Positions 43,490 through 55,784 of a stretch of 64,000 nt of DNA are shown piece after piece (position 1 is the stretch's first letter; each line of letters begins with the position of its first letter). Under the pieces are notes generated by a model. The model did no database searches and was not told the origin of the DNA. It saw only the letters and a list, made by a program, of their open reading frames with translations. The DNA is from Irpex lacteus (taxonomy: Eukaryota > Basidiomycota > Agaricomycetes > Polyporales > Irpicaceae), in contig MQVO02000007.1 in the NCBI GenBank assembly GCA_001986395.2, positions 1,488,001 through 1,552,000 of the forward strand, read 5' to 3'. The position numbers and the translations under genes were made by a program.

Positions 43490-46400
43490 CTAAGGTCTCC
43501 AACTCGAAGGAGGAGGCGGGCGTGAACGGGAGTGTTGAGCGGGAAGAGGTGTGTCGGAAGGTGCGGTTTTCGTGCGCGGCCTGATAGCAGGACGACGTGG
43601 TGCCTCTGAAGCAGCTGAGCTCGGAACAGCAAGTTGGTTGTAGGAGCTTGAACGTTGGTTGGGATTGAACGCCAGCCCTCCAGGACGATCGGTGAACATC
43701 GCAGATGTCCGACTGGCCCTCGATGGGCCTCCATACTCGCTTTTAGAGCCCCAGGCTGCACCGAGTTCACTACCAGCGACACTGCCGGCGTACATCGACT
43801 GCGCCGAGGAGGCAAACATGGGGTAATTCATACCATAACCGCCTGGCATCATGCCCATGCCGTTGACTCCCATGCTCATCGGCATTCCCATTCCCATCCC
43901 CATACTGGACATGCCCATAGGGGAAGTGAATGCACTAGCGGAGGATCCCCGTTCCCACTCTTCGTTAGCTGCTGCCAAAGCTTGTTGAGCGACCGCCATC
44001 TGGTATGCCTGTTTGGCCACCATCATGGCATGTTGATGAGCCGCTAACATGCGTGGATCGGAGGGAGGAGGCATGAACTGCTGGGGATTCATCATGGGCA
44101 TAGATGGTGACGCCGGCCAGCCCATCGGTGAGGGCGGAATGAAGTTCATCATCGGGTTGGCTGTGCTAAGCCGGGAACCCATGGCGTTGAGGGGCATGTC
44201 TTCGTCATCGTCAAGCTCAACTTTGCCATTGACGATCTTGCCCAGCTGCAACGTTGCCGTTAGTGACTGATATCTTTAGCAAAACCCGTAAACTAACCTC
44301 AATGGCGGCCTTAGCCTCGCTGCGCCGTCTTTCCCTTCTACGCTCTTCCACAGCTTCATTCGACTTCGGTACTATGCGAGATATGTTGTCCTTATCATCC
44401 TCAAACGATACGCTAGCCCTCGGTCTATGTCCTTTGCGAGGCGAAAGTGCTGAACTAAGCGCACTTCGAGAATCGCTTACGCCATAATCACTACCGTCAG
44501 CGGGTGTAAGAGGAGTCCGTACACTGCTGGAGTCGCCGGTAGAGCTGGCAGGGCTGTAGCCCCTCGGTGCAGAGGCGAATGGCTTCTGTGGGGGTGGGGG
44601 CGTGTTGTTCTGCTGTGTGATCGAATTATTTGAGTTCGAACTGTCGAAAGTATGCCGTGGTCTCTGCGGGAACCTAGAGGGCTGATTCTGTGCTTGAGAC
44701 TTTTGAGGCGCCGACGACAACTGTGAAGAAGCGGATGAAGCAGAGGAAGGCTGCGGGCGAGTGCTTGATGTGCTAGACACAGGAGTAATAGGGGTTACAT
44801 CCATACGAGGTAGTAGCGTCGATGAGCGGTTGCGTGACCGAAGAGCAGCCGTCGAAGATTTCTTTGGATCGCTGGGGATAGCTGCTGGAGAGGCGAGCAG
44901 TCCACCACCCGTGAAACCGGCCATCGACGAAGCTGAGGCATCGGGGAGCAACGTCGATGAACGCTTGCGTTGACCCATATCAGGTCGAGTAGCTCCAGAA
45001 GTCGTCGAGGAAGCATTGGTGGCCGTTCGTGAAGAGGTTGAGGCCGATGAGGAGGGAGGTGTAGGGGAGGACAACGCTGCGTGTCTCGTGGAGACTGCAT
45101 TGGTAGAGGGAAGCGGGGAGAAAGAGAAGAAATCAGGTTTGGAGGATTCAGTGGATGTAGGAGAGGTTCCCATAGAATGAGACGGGAAGTTGGAGGACGT
45201 GGGACTTGAAGAAGAAGTGCTACTGTTCGACCCAACCATGCGCACAGTAGATTGGGAAAGACGGTTAGCGTTCATAGAGAGCTGGGATGCAGGACGAGAT
45301 GTGACACTAAATGCTGGAGGTGGCGATCTTTCGCGAATAGGGGTTGGTACAATGGGAGTAGGGTCCGTTAAGTCATAAACAGCCGCTGCGTTAGGTGAAG
45401 AAAGTGATCGGCGATTGGCCTTAGGTTTGGGTTGCGTAACAGCGGGCATAGAGGGTGAAACTTTAGGTTCCGTGGACTCGAAGGCGTTCAGAGGAGCTGT
45501 TTGACTGCGAACAGGTTGCGTTATTCGTCCGCGCTCAGCAGAGTCGCCGGAAAGCAGAGGACGTGAATCAAGCGACCGTCGTTCAATGGGCGGAGCGCCG
45601 GCAAGGTTTTCCGATGACTTCGAGGCAGCCGATTGCGCGATCCTAGCTAGTCGATCGCTCAGGCTTGGTTTGTCGGGATGCGTCGGGCGGGAGACATTCG
45701 ATCTGTCGCTGACTGCAGGAGAGGTTGCGCGGTCTTTAGCGGGAAGAGGTGGAGGAAGCTGTGCTTGAGGAGGACTGGAGGATGTGATCTCGTCACTTAG
45801 GTTGCGCATAGGCTTAGGGGGAGTGTTCATCCGCGAGATATCTATCAGAGGCTTCGCCGGCATCCTGGGACGGGAGCTCGACGCGTTTGAGGCAGAACTG
45901 CCTGGACGAGGTGGACGGACAAACGAGGCCAACGGCGCATCGTCCGAATCTTCTGATGAATCCGAAGTGTCATCAAATTTGGTGTTCCTCACGACTGTCT
46001 TGCCCTTTGCAAATGCTGCTAGACAGGATCAACAGGTTGAATGTAATTAGACATGAGGACATACCATTGGGGGAACCTGTACTCTTGGGCGACGGCCTAG
46101 GTGAAGGGAACCCAGGACCAGGTGACAACTGCGGTGAAGGTGTCGGCAATGCAATACCATATTCAAGAGATTGCTGGGGATTACTTACCTTTGACTCCTG
46201 CAACGCTCGACCCCTTTCAAACTCATCTCCATGACCGGCGGCAGACTTAGCAGGTGTGCGGTGCGCCACCGGGGACACTCGGCGATGGCCATGCTCGCTG
46301 GTGCCTTTGCGTGCCGCACGAATGGTAGTCTTCCTCTTCGGACGCATGGTGGATGAACCTTCCGAGTCGTCAGATTCAGACTCGCTCGCCTCCGATTCAC

Positions 46401-47334
46401 TTGATGTGTCGTTGGATAGAGCCAAAGTAGACGGCCGAGGAGCAGACACCGGAGAACGAGTGACAGAAACAGCAGAAGATGTACGGAAACTTGCGTTCTG
46501 CAAGGAGTCGGTGCGAGAGGGGGGACGCAACAAGACTGGAGTGGGTGTTGCGCTATCTAGGTTCACCTGACTCTTTCGGGCAGCAGCTTCACGAAAAGCG
46601 GCCACTGAAATTCGCTGTGAGGTGTCTGACGCGAAGCTGTCGCCTCGAGGTCGTGGTCGAGCCGGGGGTAGTAACGTGAGATCTGGCGACGTGGGTGCCG
46701 ACCCGGGAGACTCTGCCACAGGTCCCACATGGCGAAAGGCCTTGAGGTTGAATGAGTCGGAGCTCAGGTCCACATTGAGTTTGGGAGGTTCCTCTGATGC
46801 TTTGGACTTCTTGCGTTCTCTATGTGCCCACGAGAACAAACCTTTCTTCGGAGAGGGCGAAACGTCGGCATTGGTCTGTTTCAGCTTGGAGGCAGCGTCG
46901 TGTGGGGCCCTTGCATGAGAATCGGCATGGTCGGGTAGCGACCTTGTTGATAGCGCGCTATGGGGGTCGTTGTATGCGGAAAACAGAGTCGCCTTAGATG
47001 GTGGCGGCCGAATAGAGTCCAGACTAGCTTCAGAACGTGAGGCGGTGGGGTATGACATCTGCGGTGGGCGTAGAAAGTCCTTCTCATTCACCTCGGCCGC
47101 TGGGGTGGATCGTTTGCGGTGAAAACCCAGATGAAACCTGCTCGACGAGGCCTCAGGTTGAGGCAGTCCGTAGACATGGCTGCTCTGGGATTTTCCATCG
47201 GGGATGTCTGGTAGAACATACTCGGATGTGTCTGCCACCGACGACGTATCGGCGACCGATGCAGAGGACTTGGTGGTGGACGAGTTGGACGACTTGCTCT
47301 TGTCCTTCTTGGAGAAGAGACCGAGCAAGGCCAT
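43490..47334 (-). CDS. Very large Ser/Pro-rich disordered protein, basidiomycete-type, function unknown
   Basis: I do not recognise a domain. The ATG at 47334 opens MALLGLFSKKDKSKSSNSST, and three or four exons give roughly 1,250 residues to the stop at 43490. The protein is mostly low-complexity Ser, Pro and Thr. A few ordered-looking blocks stand out: KKGLFSWAHRERKKSKASEE, SFNLKAFRHVGPVAESPG, SLSDRLARIAQSAASKSSEN, FEDDKDNISRIVPKSNEAVE and a basic helix ERRRERRRSEAKAAIE joined over an intron to LGKIVNGKVELDDDEDMPLN. The last part has AAHQHAMMVAKQAYQMAVAQ, QALAAANEEWERGSSAS and a Met/Gly tract GMGMGMPMSMGVNGMGMMPG. Many SP and SR-type sites suggest heavy phosphorylation. It could be a scaffold tied to polarity or signalling, but this is inference only. 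Confidence 0.75.
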
Positions 47335-47991
47335 GGTGGTTAATGTGAGACCTGCGGGCTAGCAACGAGGTCGCTGCAGACCAGGTTCTCAGGAGGCTTG
47401 CTTCGCGCCTTCTCGAGGGTGTGTGTCCGGACAGAGCAGGCAGCCGGCGTCCGCAAGCAGGGCCGAGCAATATTCGTATTCTCTGACGACACACCACGTG
47501 GATGGCGAGCGATAAGCCAGACAGGAACGTTCGAGAGGCTCCTGAGACCCAGTAAGAGAGCGTAAAAGAGAGGAAATTAGGAAGAAAATTATAAAGGTGG
47601 AGAAGGACGAGGAGGAAGGCGTGAAGCATTGTGAGGTCGCCGCCAGGCTCGTTGTGATCTTTCTTGGCGCTTAGTCAGCTCAGCCAGTGCCACCCTCATC
47701 ATTCATGCTGTTCTGTAAACTACTGTAGCTACCGTACGGCGTGCACAACGATGAGCATCTGACTACCTGTGGAGTGGTATGGTGGATTCACTATATTGGT
47801 GACTATGACTTACAAAAAGACTCTATCCATTATCTGAGAAAATCGTAGTTGTCCTTCAGACGCTGTAATACTATGTTTGTTTCATTAATCATTTTATATG
47901 CTCATAGTACAAATGCTGGTTCTCTGACCATGCGTATCGACAGAAACAAAGGCAACAAGTCTACAGACAGAAAGGCAGAGGCGATATACGC
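47335..47991. other. Intergenic region
   Basis: This 657-base gap contains the promoter of the large disordered protein gene and the 3' UTR of thioredoxin. No coding signal is seen beyond chance. Confidence 0.4.
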
Positions 47992-48480
47992 TCATGACGA
48001 GACCTTGGTGATCAGAGCCTACAAGCGCACACAGATCAGCTACATCGATTACAACCGACGAAGAGAGAAGCTTACGTTCAGACCCTGAGGGTTAGCACCA
48101 ACGAGGTCGCCAATCTTCTGGCCGTTCTTGAAGGCAATGAACGTGGGCATCTGAGAATTACTGTGGTCAGTGACAATAGAAGATAAAACACCTGAACGAA
48201 CTCACAGCACGGACACCGACTTCCTGACTGATCTCCTCGGCGGCATCGACGTCCACCTTGTAGAACTCTACATTGGGGAACTGGTCGGAGAACTTCTCGA
48301 AGATAGGGCTGATGACCTTGCAGGGTCCACACCAGGTTGCCCAAAAGTCGAAAATGGTGACCTTGTCCTGGCCAATCTGTGGTAATGGGCGTGCCGATCA
48401 GTGCTAGATCTGAGCAACGAGGCAAGAATACGTACAATCTCCTTGAACTTGGCGAGGTCGGTGACGGGGGTGACGGGCAT
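47992..48480 (-). CDS. Thioredoxin
   Basis: This is a small cytosolic disulfide reductase that feeds peroxiredoxins, ribonucleotide reductase and PAPS reductase. The ATG at 48480 opens MPVTPVTDLAKFKEI, and the second exon gives IGQDKVTIFDFWATWCGPCK, VISPIFEKFSDQFPNVEFYK and VDVDAAEEISQEVGVRA. The active site WCGPC lies at residues 30-34. The third exon is MPTFIAFKNGQKIGDLVGAN, PQGLN, with the cis-Pro in AMPTF. The last exon ALITKVSS ends at TGA 47992-47994. It is reached by a GTAAGC donor; reading through that site instead would give a less family-like end. The protein is 105 residues, exactly the usual length, and has no targeting sequence, so it is the cytosolic form. Confidence 0.95.
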
Positions 48481-49902
48481 GATGGCTGGAGGAGAAGCGG
48501 GTGAAGGGGATGTGTGACTGTTTTGGGATGTTGTTTCTTGGGGAGAGAGTGGAACAGACTTGGTGGCTTATATACTCCTCGCAAGATTGTGACCACAAAC
48601 GCGATCTGAGGCTCTGTAATCGGGGCGCCGGTCACGTGCCTCCTAGCATGACAAATCCGATTTCGTTTTGTCAGTCCATCCCAGGTCCTCCCAGTAAGTC
48701 GCGAAATCCGTTTGGCTGTGAACACTGAAGGGATCTAGAGGGATGTTACCAATCATATTCTTGGAGATGAGTATGCATCATAATCGGAATCCTAGGACAT
48801 GGAAACATAACTGTATCGGCCCTGCGTATCACTTCACCGAGTACCAAAACGCAAGTCACACAGAGCAAACACTGCTTCTACCACACAATCGGTAACATCC
48901 AGCCCTGGAAGATTGGCTTTCGATAATACTCGGGCACGTTTACACCGTAATTCAGATATGTACGATATGCGCTGTATGTTCATCCATCTCACCTCATCTT
49001 CTCACTTCACATCTCTCAGCTGAAGTTCGCCGTGGTCAGCAGGACCCAGGTCCGAAACCTAGGTTGGCCTGTCGGGCGGCCGAGATACCGTCTCCGCCTC
49101 CCGACGTCACAACAATGGTACACAGTATATTATAGGCATTTGTTCTTAAGACTAGGATGAAGCTAAACATCGTCGGGATTGCGACGCAACACCTCCCGGA
49201 CTCGGTCCTCGATGTTGAAGTCTGCGATTGTTTTACAAGCCCAAGCACGAGGTTATTGGCTCAAGAACCACCCGATGATCTGGCCAGGTACTATGACGCA
49301 GTATGTCAGATGTGACTTGAGTCAATACAGTCCTTCCCGTGAACGTGACAATATCCCAGGACAAGTCATACATCACAACTTCTATTTCAAGCTTATGTAG
49401 ACAAGAGTACGTACAACTTCCCTTCAAACTGAATGTAGACAATCTCTGACATGTTTCTATCCAACAGTTCGCAATGCTTACATAACTGTCGACCGCCGTT
49501 ATGAGAACTTCTTGACAATAATTGCGACCGCGGCGTGAGTAATGGTCGACAATACAATACACCTGCTAGAGCGTATAGCTCAGGGTCCCAGGTCACGAAA
49601 GCCACCCTTAAATCTCGTGTGCGCATCACATTAATCCTCCTGGCGGCAATATCCCCGGTTAGTTGAAGTGATTACTCTAATACCCATTTCGATTACCTAG
49701 GCTCAGAGGATGTATCCTGCGCTCGCGGTCGTATCATTGATTGATGGGTGAGCCCAACCGCCTTTGGTAGCCAACACTTTCAAGCACGTCTGCGTGAATA
49801 AATCATCTGCTATGACCAAGACCCGGCGAGTCCACTGTCCACGGATATCAGCTTTACTCATGCCGCACTCTGGACTCGAGGTCGCACTTGATGTTGCCTT
49901 GG
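48481..49902. other. Gene-poor region with one possible minus-strand terminal exon
   Basis: The first part is the thioredoxin promoter. On the minus strand 49163-49221 follows a TTGTAAAACAATCGCAG acceptor and reads DFNIEDRVREVLRRNPDDV with a TAG, which looks like the last exon of a gene. Upstream frames to about 49640 stay open in places (LDRNMSEIVYIQFEGKLYVL), but I could not assemble a chain. No family is recognised. Confidence 0.25.
48568..48574 (-). promoter_or_regulatory. TATA box of the thioredoxin gene
   Basis: On the minus strand this reads TATATAA, inside GAGTATATAAGCC, about 90 bases before the ATG at 48480. It is a canonical strong core-promoter element. Confidence 0.6.
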
Positions 49903-50875
49903 ATTATCTCGAGGGTTAACAATTTAACTTGACGATAAACTTGAACAAACTTCGCCATTAACAAACAAACTTGAAGTAACTTGAAGTAACTTGAGCGCGA
50001 AAAGTGACCAAAGTTACTTCAAGTTACTTCAAGTTTGCGGAGTTCTAACTATTTCAGAATCAGAGCAGTGCGAAGTTTGCGATTGTGGTCGGAACTTAAA
50101 AGAGCAAACTTGAGCGTGATGGCCGCATCGGCGATCAGAGCTTAAGGCGGGTTGGCGCCTTACCTCCGTCTTCCGTATTCGTGAGCTATCCAGCTATATG
50201 CTTGGATCTGACGACATAAAAACATGATGAAACCGTTCTTATTAGTATTAATTGGCTTCAGCTCTACCGTAAAGTATTCATGATGCTGACGAGCATGCTC
50301 AGGCAATGTTGGCAGCGTGGGTGATGGGCGTCACGGTGAGTTGACAAGCGCCGGCTACATCTGATATATCGAATATTCCGACTGAGCCAGTTACTTATGT
50401 TGACGATGTTAGTAGACTATGTAAGAGAATGATTAGTTGAGGCTCAAGTGATCTATTCTATATATCCCTGCTGAAATGAGCATAAAGGTGCACTGGCACG
50501 ACGGCACGCGGCATTCGCCGGACATGTCACGCTATGTCACGCAAGTTTGTTCAAGTTTAGGTTCAAGTTAGCTGTCATAGTTTCAAAGTCCGAAACTTGA
50601 CCCCATGGGAGCAGCACGAGCCCTCCGAGAGGATGTTGATACATATCTCACTCAAATAGTGATCTACGTTTGGCTAGAGTATGTGGAGTTCAATATGTAC
50701 ACAATCTGTATGTGAGTTACAATTTTATATGATGTCGACAAGGCGAGAGGTGTTGGTGAACGAACACAAGTGTCGAAGTTAGCCGAAGTTTGCGTGCCGA
50801 AACTTGGCTGGGCGAAGTGTGCGAAGTTTGTTGATTCAAAGTCCGCCAAGTTACTTCGCGCACCCTCGATTATCT
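49903..50875. mobile_element. Non-autonomous DNA transposon (MITE-like), 959 bp plus target-site duplication
   Basis: The element spans 49910-50868. It is flanked on both sides by the direct repeat ATTATCT (49903-49909 and 50869-50875), and the G before each copy allows an 8-base reading. The ends are inverted repeats. The left begins CGAGGGT and the right, read on the other strand, also begins CGAGGGT. About 48 bases at each end align imperfectly, sharing TAACTTG and CAAACTTCGC. Many copies of AACTTGAA and AAGTTACTTC lie inside, near both ends, like subterminal transposase-binding repeats. No frame inside could encode a transposase, so it depends on an enzyme supplied in trans. A 7-8 base duplication fits hAT-type or related cut-and-paste elements, but the tip sequence is not the usual CAG of hAT, so the superfamily is open. 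Confidence 0.75.
49967..50036. repeat. Perfect 26-bp inverted repeat (hairpin) inside the transposon
   Basis: Arms at 49967-49992 and 50011-50036 are exact reverse complements, separated by 18 bases. Each arm contains two tandem copies of a ten-base unit (TTGAAGTAAC on the left, AAGTTACTTC on the right). The structure lies about 60 bases from the left tip of the element. Confidence 0.85.
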
Positions 50876-52088
50876 CCTAGTTGCTTGCCCAGTGTATGGG
50901 TACCTCTCGTTCGATAATTATACCATGCATATGCCAGAGAAGGGGTACGACATGTACGGTGCTAAAGAGGCTCGAGACATCCCATTTTACCCACAAACAA
51001 CTTGAAGGTATGTATACTTGGGCGGCTGATAGTACATGCAACGAAGAACGGAAGCAGATCTGGATCCTCCGACTGGCCGCCGAACAGAGAGCACTTAAAT
51101 ACGTACATCCACTCGCCGAAAGTCAGTGAAGGCGTTGCAGCCAATCTACACTCTTATACAGACTCGTCTTGATCTTATGCAGGGTTGCTATCGTCGCCAC
51201 CGGGTGCATCGTCGAGCCGACATTGGCTAGGAGATGGGTGGTCGGTGTCAAAGCAGCCCATCAGCACGAGTTGTGGGCGTCCGCATCGAATGCGGTAACT
51301 GCGGCTAGATATTGCCTCCCACTTCCCACCCTCGCTGTTGTCACTCTTCTTCACCAAGCTCTCAGCTCTCTCAGAGTTACCGACCACTGCGATTTTTATT
51401 CCCTTTCTATTCTCCCACTCTCGATACCCGCTAATCTAAACGATACATACCCTTTGTTCTCGCAAACGTGCAAGGCGCGACTACTTAGTTCTTGGCAAAC
51501 GCAACGCTCGGATCCGGAACAGACTGCGTTATACTTCGGTTGAAGACCTCCAGCAAACTCTCTAGGCTGTGACACATTCCTCAAGTGTTGCTCACCTCCC
51601 CGGTTCTCTAGTAACTGCTTATAATTCCGGAGTGGCGGACGCGATAGCTGTTTAGTGATACCGTACGAGCGGGTAAGTAGCTGACTGCTGGACACCTCCA
51701 TGATACATTTGTAACAAGAGCGCGATTACTGTTAGATATCATTTGCTTTGCCCGCAGTGCGCAGTATCTTCTGCCAGGAACTACCAGGAGAAGGCTATTT
51801 AAACAAGGTAAGTAGCTACGCGTGCGGCTTCCGTAATTAATCTGAACAACCCTTGCGTCATTGCCACCTTACAATTTCGAACATTGTCTTCAGGCCTCAT
51901 ACAATTCCTGGTCAACCCTAGACTGCTCCTTGCAGTGAAGCATATAACTGAAAGCAGTGGTTTGTGCTGGTGAGTCGCATTCGCCAGCCACCATAATACT
52001 TGATTGACATTCGGCTACAGTTAAGCGAAGAACTTACACCTAGCGACTTACCGAAGCAGCTTCCCCTCCTTACCCGTCGGTCCTTGCT
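50876..52088. other. Intergenic region upstream of the LAM-type gene
   Basis: This 1.2-kb stretch holds the promoter of the GRAM-VASt gene. A plus-strand frame at 51169-51543 and a minus-strand frame at 51396-51701 are open but unconvincing and show no family pattern. Confidence 0.4.
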
Positions 52089-55000
52089 ATGGCACCGAAC
52101 TTTTTCTCCAAACTGGTCAAGGGCTCAAACGCGAGAGATGGAACGCGCTCCCCATCTCCGTCTACTTCGCCCACTCACCACAGTCCGCGTACTCCCACCA
52201 TCTCTGTTTCACGTCCATCCACTCACAAGCTGTCTAGTTCGATGAGCAGCAGCGCCAACACTGAACAACAATCAGATCAGGAGGCTGATGATGATTCTAG
52301 TATAAACCCCAATGTGACAGTCATTCCCCCGTCCCCTCGTACCAGCCACATGTCCGTCTCCACCAGCTCTTCCAACCCGAACTCAGTTCACAGGTCATCT
52401 GAGGAACCTCGGAACTTGAATCACAAGCCATCTCGGGAGCGTCGCATGCTATCAATTTCCCTAGATGGTCATGCAAAGTCGCCCATCTCACCAGGGTTCT
52501 CCGAAGATGCCACTACACCTACCCCACGGAGACCCGGTCTGTCGGATAGAGACACTACTATCCGACCCCTCAGTAACGCAAGTTCCGTTGGAGATCTCCG
52601 TGGTAAAGCCAAGGCTTCAGAGGCTTCACTCCCACGGTCCGCAGTTCCTGCCACGTCTCATCAATTCCATTCCGAACAGGAGGAAGCACGTCTTCAGCGG
52701 TCCAACTCCACCAAGTCTAGCAAGTCCAGCAAGTCGTCGAAATCTTCTCGCGTGGGCTTGAGTCTGAAAAAGATGAGGTCTTCGTCCCCACGACTCCCAG
52801 AGGGCGCAGGACATGAGCGGTCTGCATCTGTACCCTCTGCGGCCTCCCAGACCGTACTTGTAGGCGAGAATGGCGAGGCTCTGATGTCTCCTATAGTAGA
52901 GTCGCCGACGCATATCAGTCCCACTTATAGTACAGGAAGCCATGGGTCACCTGCAGGCTATGGCCTATCTACCAGCGCGACCGTACCGAACATCCCCAGT
53001 TCATCCTTGCTATCCGCACCAGACAACTCTGATACCATTTCAGTGTACTCCGTGACCACAGGCAAGAAGAAGCGCTTCTTCCGACGCTTGTCAATCAGTA
53101 GAGAGCCGGACACGCCTGTGACACCTGGTCTGCCGTCATCTAGTTCGGGGCATCCTAAGTCTCCGAAGAAAAAGAACACTAGTGGTTTGGCCGCTGCGCT
53201 TGCCACCACTGGTCTTGCCATGGCGAACTCGACGGTGCTGACGCCGCAAGTCACTCCTGCCGAAGTTCTCGCACGTGAGACACGCTCGAACTCGTTGGGT
53301 TCTAATGGAAACGGCCACCGGACACGCACCTCCATTGACCGAACTCGCAGCCCCCCGCGTTCGCGTCATGGCTCCATCAATTACGCCGCCAGCGACGTCT
53401 CAGACAGCCAGTCGTTTATCTCTGGGATTGGAGGGGGCTCGGACGACGAGGACGAACTGGACCTGGACGCGGACGACATTCCTGTCACAGGCTTCGCCGT
53501 CGCGAGTGCACGCAGGAACCAGGAGTTCCATGAGATGTTCCCTGGTGTACCTGAGGGCGATTACCTGATTGAAGGTGCGTGTTTTATATATGTGCCTCGT
53601 GTGGGCGAGGCTGGGAGCGCGGACATAAAACTCATTTGCGCCTTTTTCATCACCGCATTTAGATTACGGCTGTGCACTTCAGCGCGAAATTCTCATTCAA
53701 GGGCGATTATACATATCTGAGAATCACGTATGCTTCCACGCCAATATCTTTGGCTGGGTCACCGATGTGAGCCAATTGTTTTCAAGTCTATTGATGACCT
53801 GTGCTGATCAGTGATTTGTGTTCGTTCCACTTCGTTGTGGTGTATCAATAGCTCACCATTCCCATGTATGATGTCACCGCCCTGGACAAGCGCATGACCG
53901 CCTTCGTTATTCCCAACGCGATTCAAATCACCACCCGCGGCACGAAGTACACGTTCACGTCTTTCCTCTCACGGGACACTACGTTCGACGTCATCTATAA
54001 CGTGTGGCGCCTCGCCCGCCCAGAAGATTCATCCATCGGCTCGCATGTGGAGAGTCCGCGCACGTCGGTAGATGCACCGCACGACGGCGCCGCTAACGGC
54101 GTCGCGAATGGGAAACCCAAGGCGGTCACTGCCAACAAGATTACTCAGTGCGCCTGTGGCAAGGCGGGGCAGCATTACACCGAAAAGGCTATGGATATCA
54201 CCATCCCTGGTACACCAGAGAAGATATATAACTTGATGTTCACTAGTGGTTTTATCAAGGATTTCATGCGTATCGACCAAAAGCTCCTAGGTCAGTCGTT
54301 CTGTTGTAAACAAATGTTCCGCGTATCTCACTAACAACATGTCAAAGACATCCAGATTTCGGACTGGATGCCGTTACCTGAGAACAGCGCGCTCCTTGCG
54401 CGGAATATGTCGTATATCAAGCCACTTAACGGCAGTATAGGACCGAAGTCGACCAAATGCGAGCTGCGGGACGAAACCGCACACTGCGATTTTGAAGAGT
54501 ATGTGTCGATGCTGACAACCACTCGGACTCCAGATGTACCTAGTGGTGGCGTCTTTGCTGTGAAGACTCGTACCTGCATAACGTGGGCAAGCAGTGTGTC
54601 ATCACGGATTTTGGTGACCACTCAAGTCGAGTGGACTGGCCGTAGCTTCATCAAAGGTGAGATCCTGTTCTGTTCTGTTCAGCTTGGCGCATACTTATTC
54701 TCATCTGTAGGTATTATCGAGAAGTCATGCATCGACGGGCAAAAGACGTACCATCAGGATCTTGAGAAAGCCATGCGCGATTATATTCACAAGCACATGT
54801 CCGAGTTTGTACCTGAAGGCATAGATCCTGCAGTTGTCGAAGAGACAGAGGCAGTGGCGCAAGCTGCTACCGATGTCGCGAACGGTGTATCACCCGGTGA
54901 TAAGGACTCCGATGAGGCAGCTCGGGCGGCCAGGGAGAAGGAGCGGAATGCGCGTGGATTACAATGGGCGTACGATACGCTCGAAGGCACTCTGAAGGTC

Positions 55001-55372
55001 GCCAAGCAGTCCACCGAAGGGGCGATAGAACTCATCAGGGATGCTTGGGATCAATCATCGACCAGCACAATGCAATACTTCGTCATCGTCCTGCTAGTCA
55101 TCAGTAACGTGTGGACGCTCACGATGATGGGAGGCCGTGAGGAAGTTGGGCGTCGAAAGGAGGTCAGACGGACAGAGGAGAGGGAGAAGTGGGTACAGGG
55201 CATTGTTACCGCCTTGTGGGAGGAGCTTACGACGAAATCCCCGAATGGATGGCCTCCTGTACAAGCACAGGGCGGCGATATCAAGCAGGAGGTCGCAGAG
55301 CTCAATGTTGTGTTGGACAAGATCGAGGAGCGAGTCCAAAGTTTGCGGAAGAGTTTGCAGGAATTAGACTAG
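52089..55372 (+). CDS. GRAM and VASt domain sterol-transfer protein (LAM/Ltc family)
   Basis: LAM proteins sit in the ER at membrane contact sites and move sterol to and from the plasma membrane or mitochondria. The ATG at 52089 opens MAPNFFSKLVKGSNARDGTR, followed by about 440 residues of Ser-rich disordered sequence. The GRAM domain runs from ARRNQEFHEMFPGVPEGDYL through DYGCALQREILIQGRLYISE, HVCFHANIFGWVTD and LTIPMYDVTALDKRMTAFVI to TFDVIYNVWRL. The VASt domain runs from TEKAMDITIPGTPEKIYNLM through FIKDFMRIDQKLLDIQISDW and RTCITWASSVSSRILVTTQV to FIKGIIEKSCIDGQKTYHQD. One C-terminal membrane segment, TMQYFVIVLLVISNVWTLTM, anchors it, and a coiled coil (EVAELNVVLDKIEERVQSLR) ends at 55372. 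There are about six exons. The single VASt domain resembles yeast Lam5/Lam6 rather than Lam2/Lam4, which carry two. Confidence 0.9.
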
Positions 55373-55784
55373 TAGTTGGACGGGATCCACTTTATATGGG
55401 CGCTCTCATTTGCCTTGGCTTTATCTTTTCGCTAATACCTGCTTGTTCCGTTCACGATTCTGGGTGGTATTGGAGTTGTTATCAATTGAATATAAGTCAA
55501 CGAGTGTGCTAGTGTATGATGAATTAAACGAAATCTTCTATGGTGATATGCAATTCGGAAAGCAACTACAGGGACAACGACAGAAGGCAAAAAGAACATG
55601 GTGAGTGAGTGTGGTATCTTGTGGTTTATAGAGTCCTGGCAGCAATAAAGGTAGGACGTCGGATGAATGCAATGAGTCGAGGTGAATCGTAGAACAGTAA
55701 ATAAGCATAGGGAGTCGAGGGAAAATCCGTAGGAGCAGTAGATAATGTATGTTCCAAAATACCGTACCATCCAGTGGCAGGCGG
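55373..55784. other. Convergent intergenic region
   Basis: These 412 bases separate the 3' ends of the LAM-type gene (plus) and the kinase gene (minus). They hold UTR sequence only. Confidence 0.5.

Noticed and set aside
43123..43815. Long minus-strand frame overlapping the end of the large disordered gene
   Set aside because: The true frame there is the continuous Ser/Pro-rich one ending at 43490; the overlap frame has no coding pattern in its first half.
45586..46234. Several plus-strand frames across the large disordered gene
   Set aside because: They are antisense to repetitive Ser and Pro codons, which keep the opposite strand free of stops.
49960..50040. Short repeated units taken at first as a tandem or CRISPR-like array
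   Set aside because: The units form one perfect inverted repeat within a transposon with terminal repeats and target duplication; there are no regular spacers and the genome is eukaryotic.
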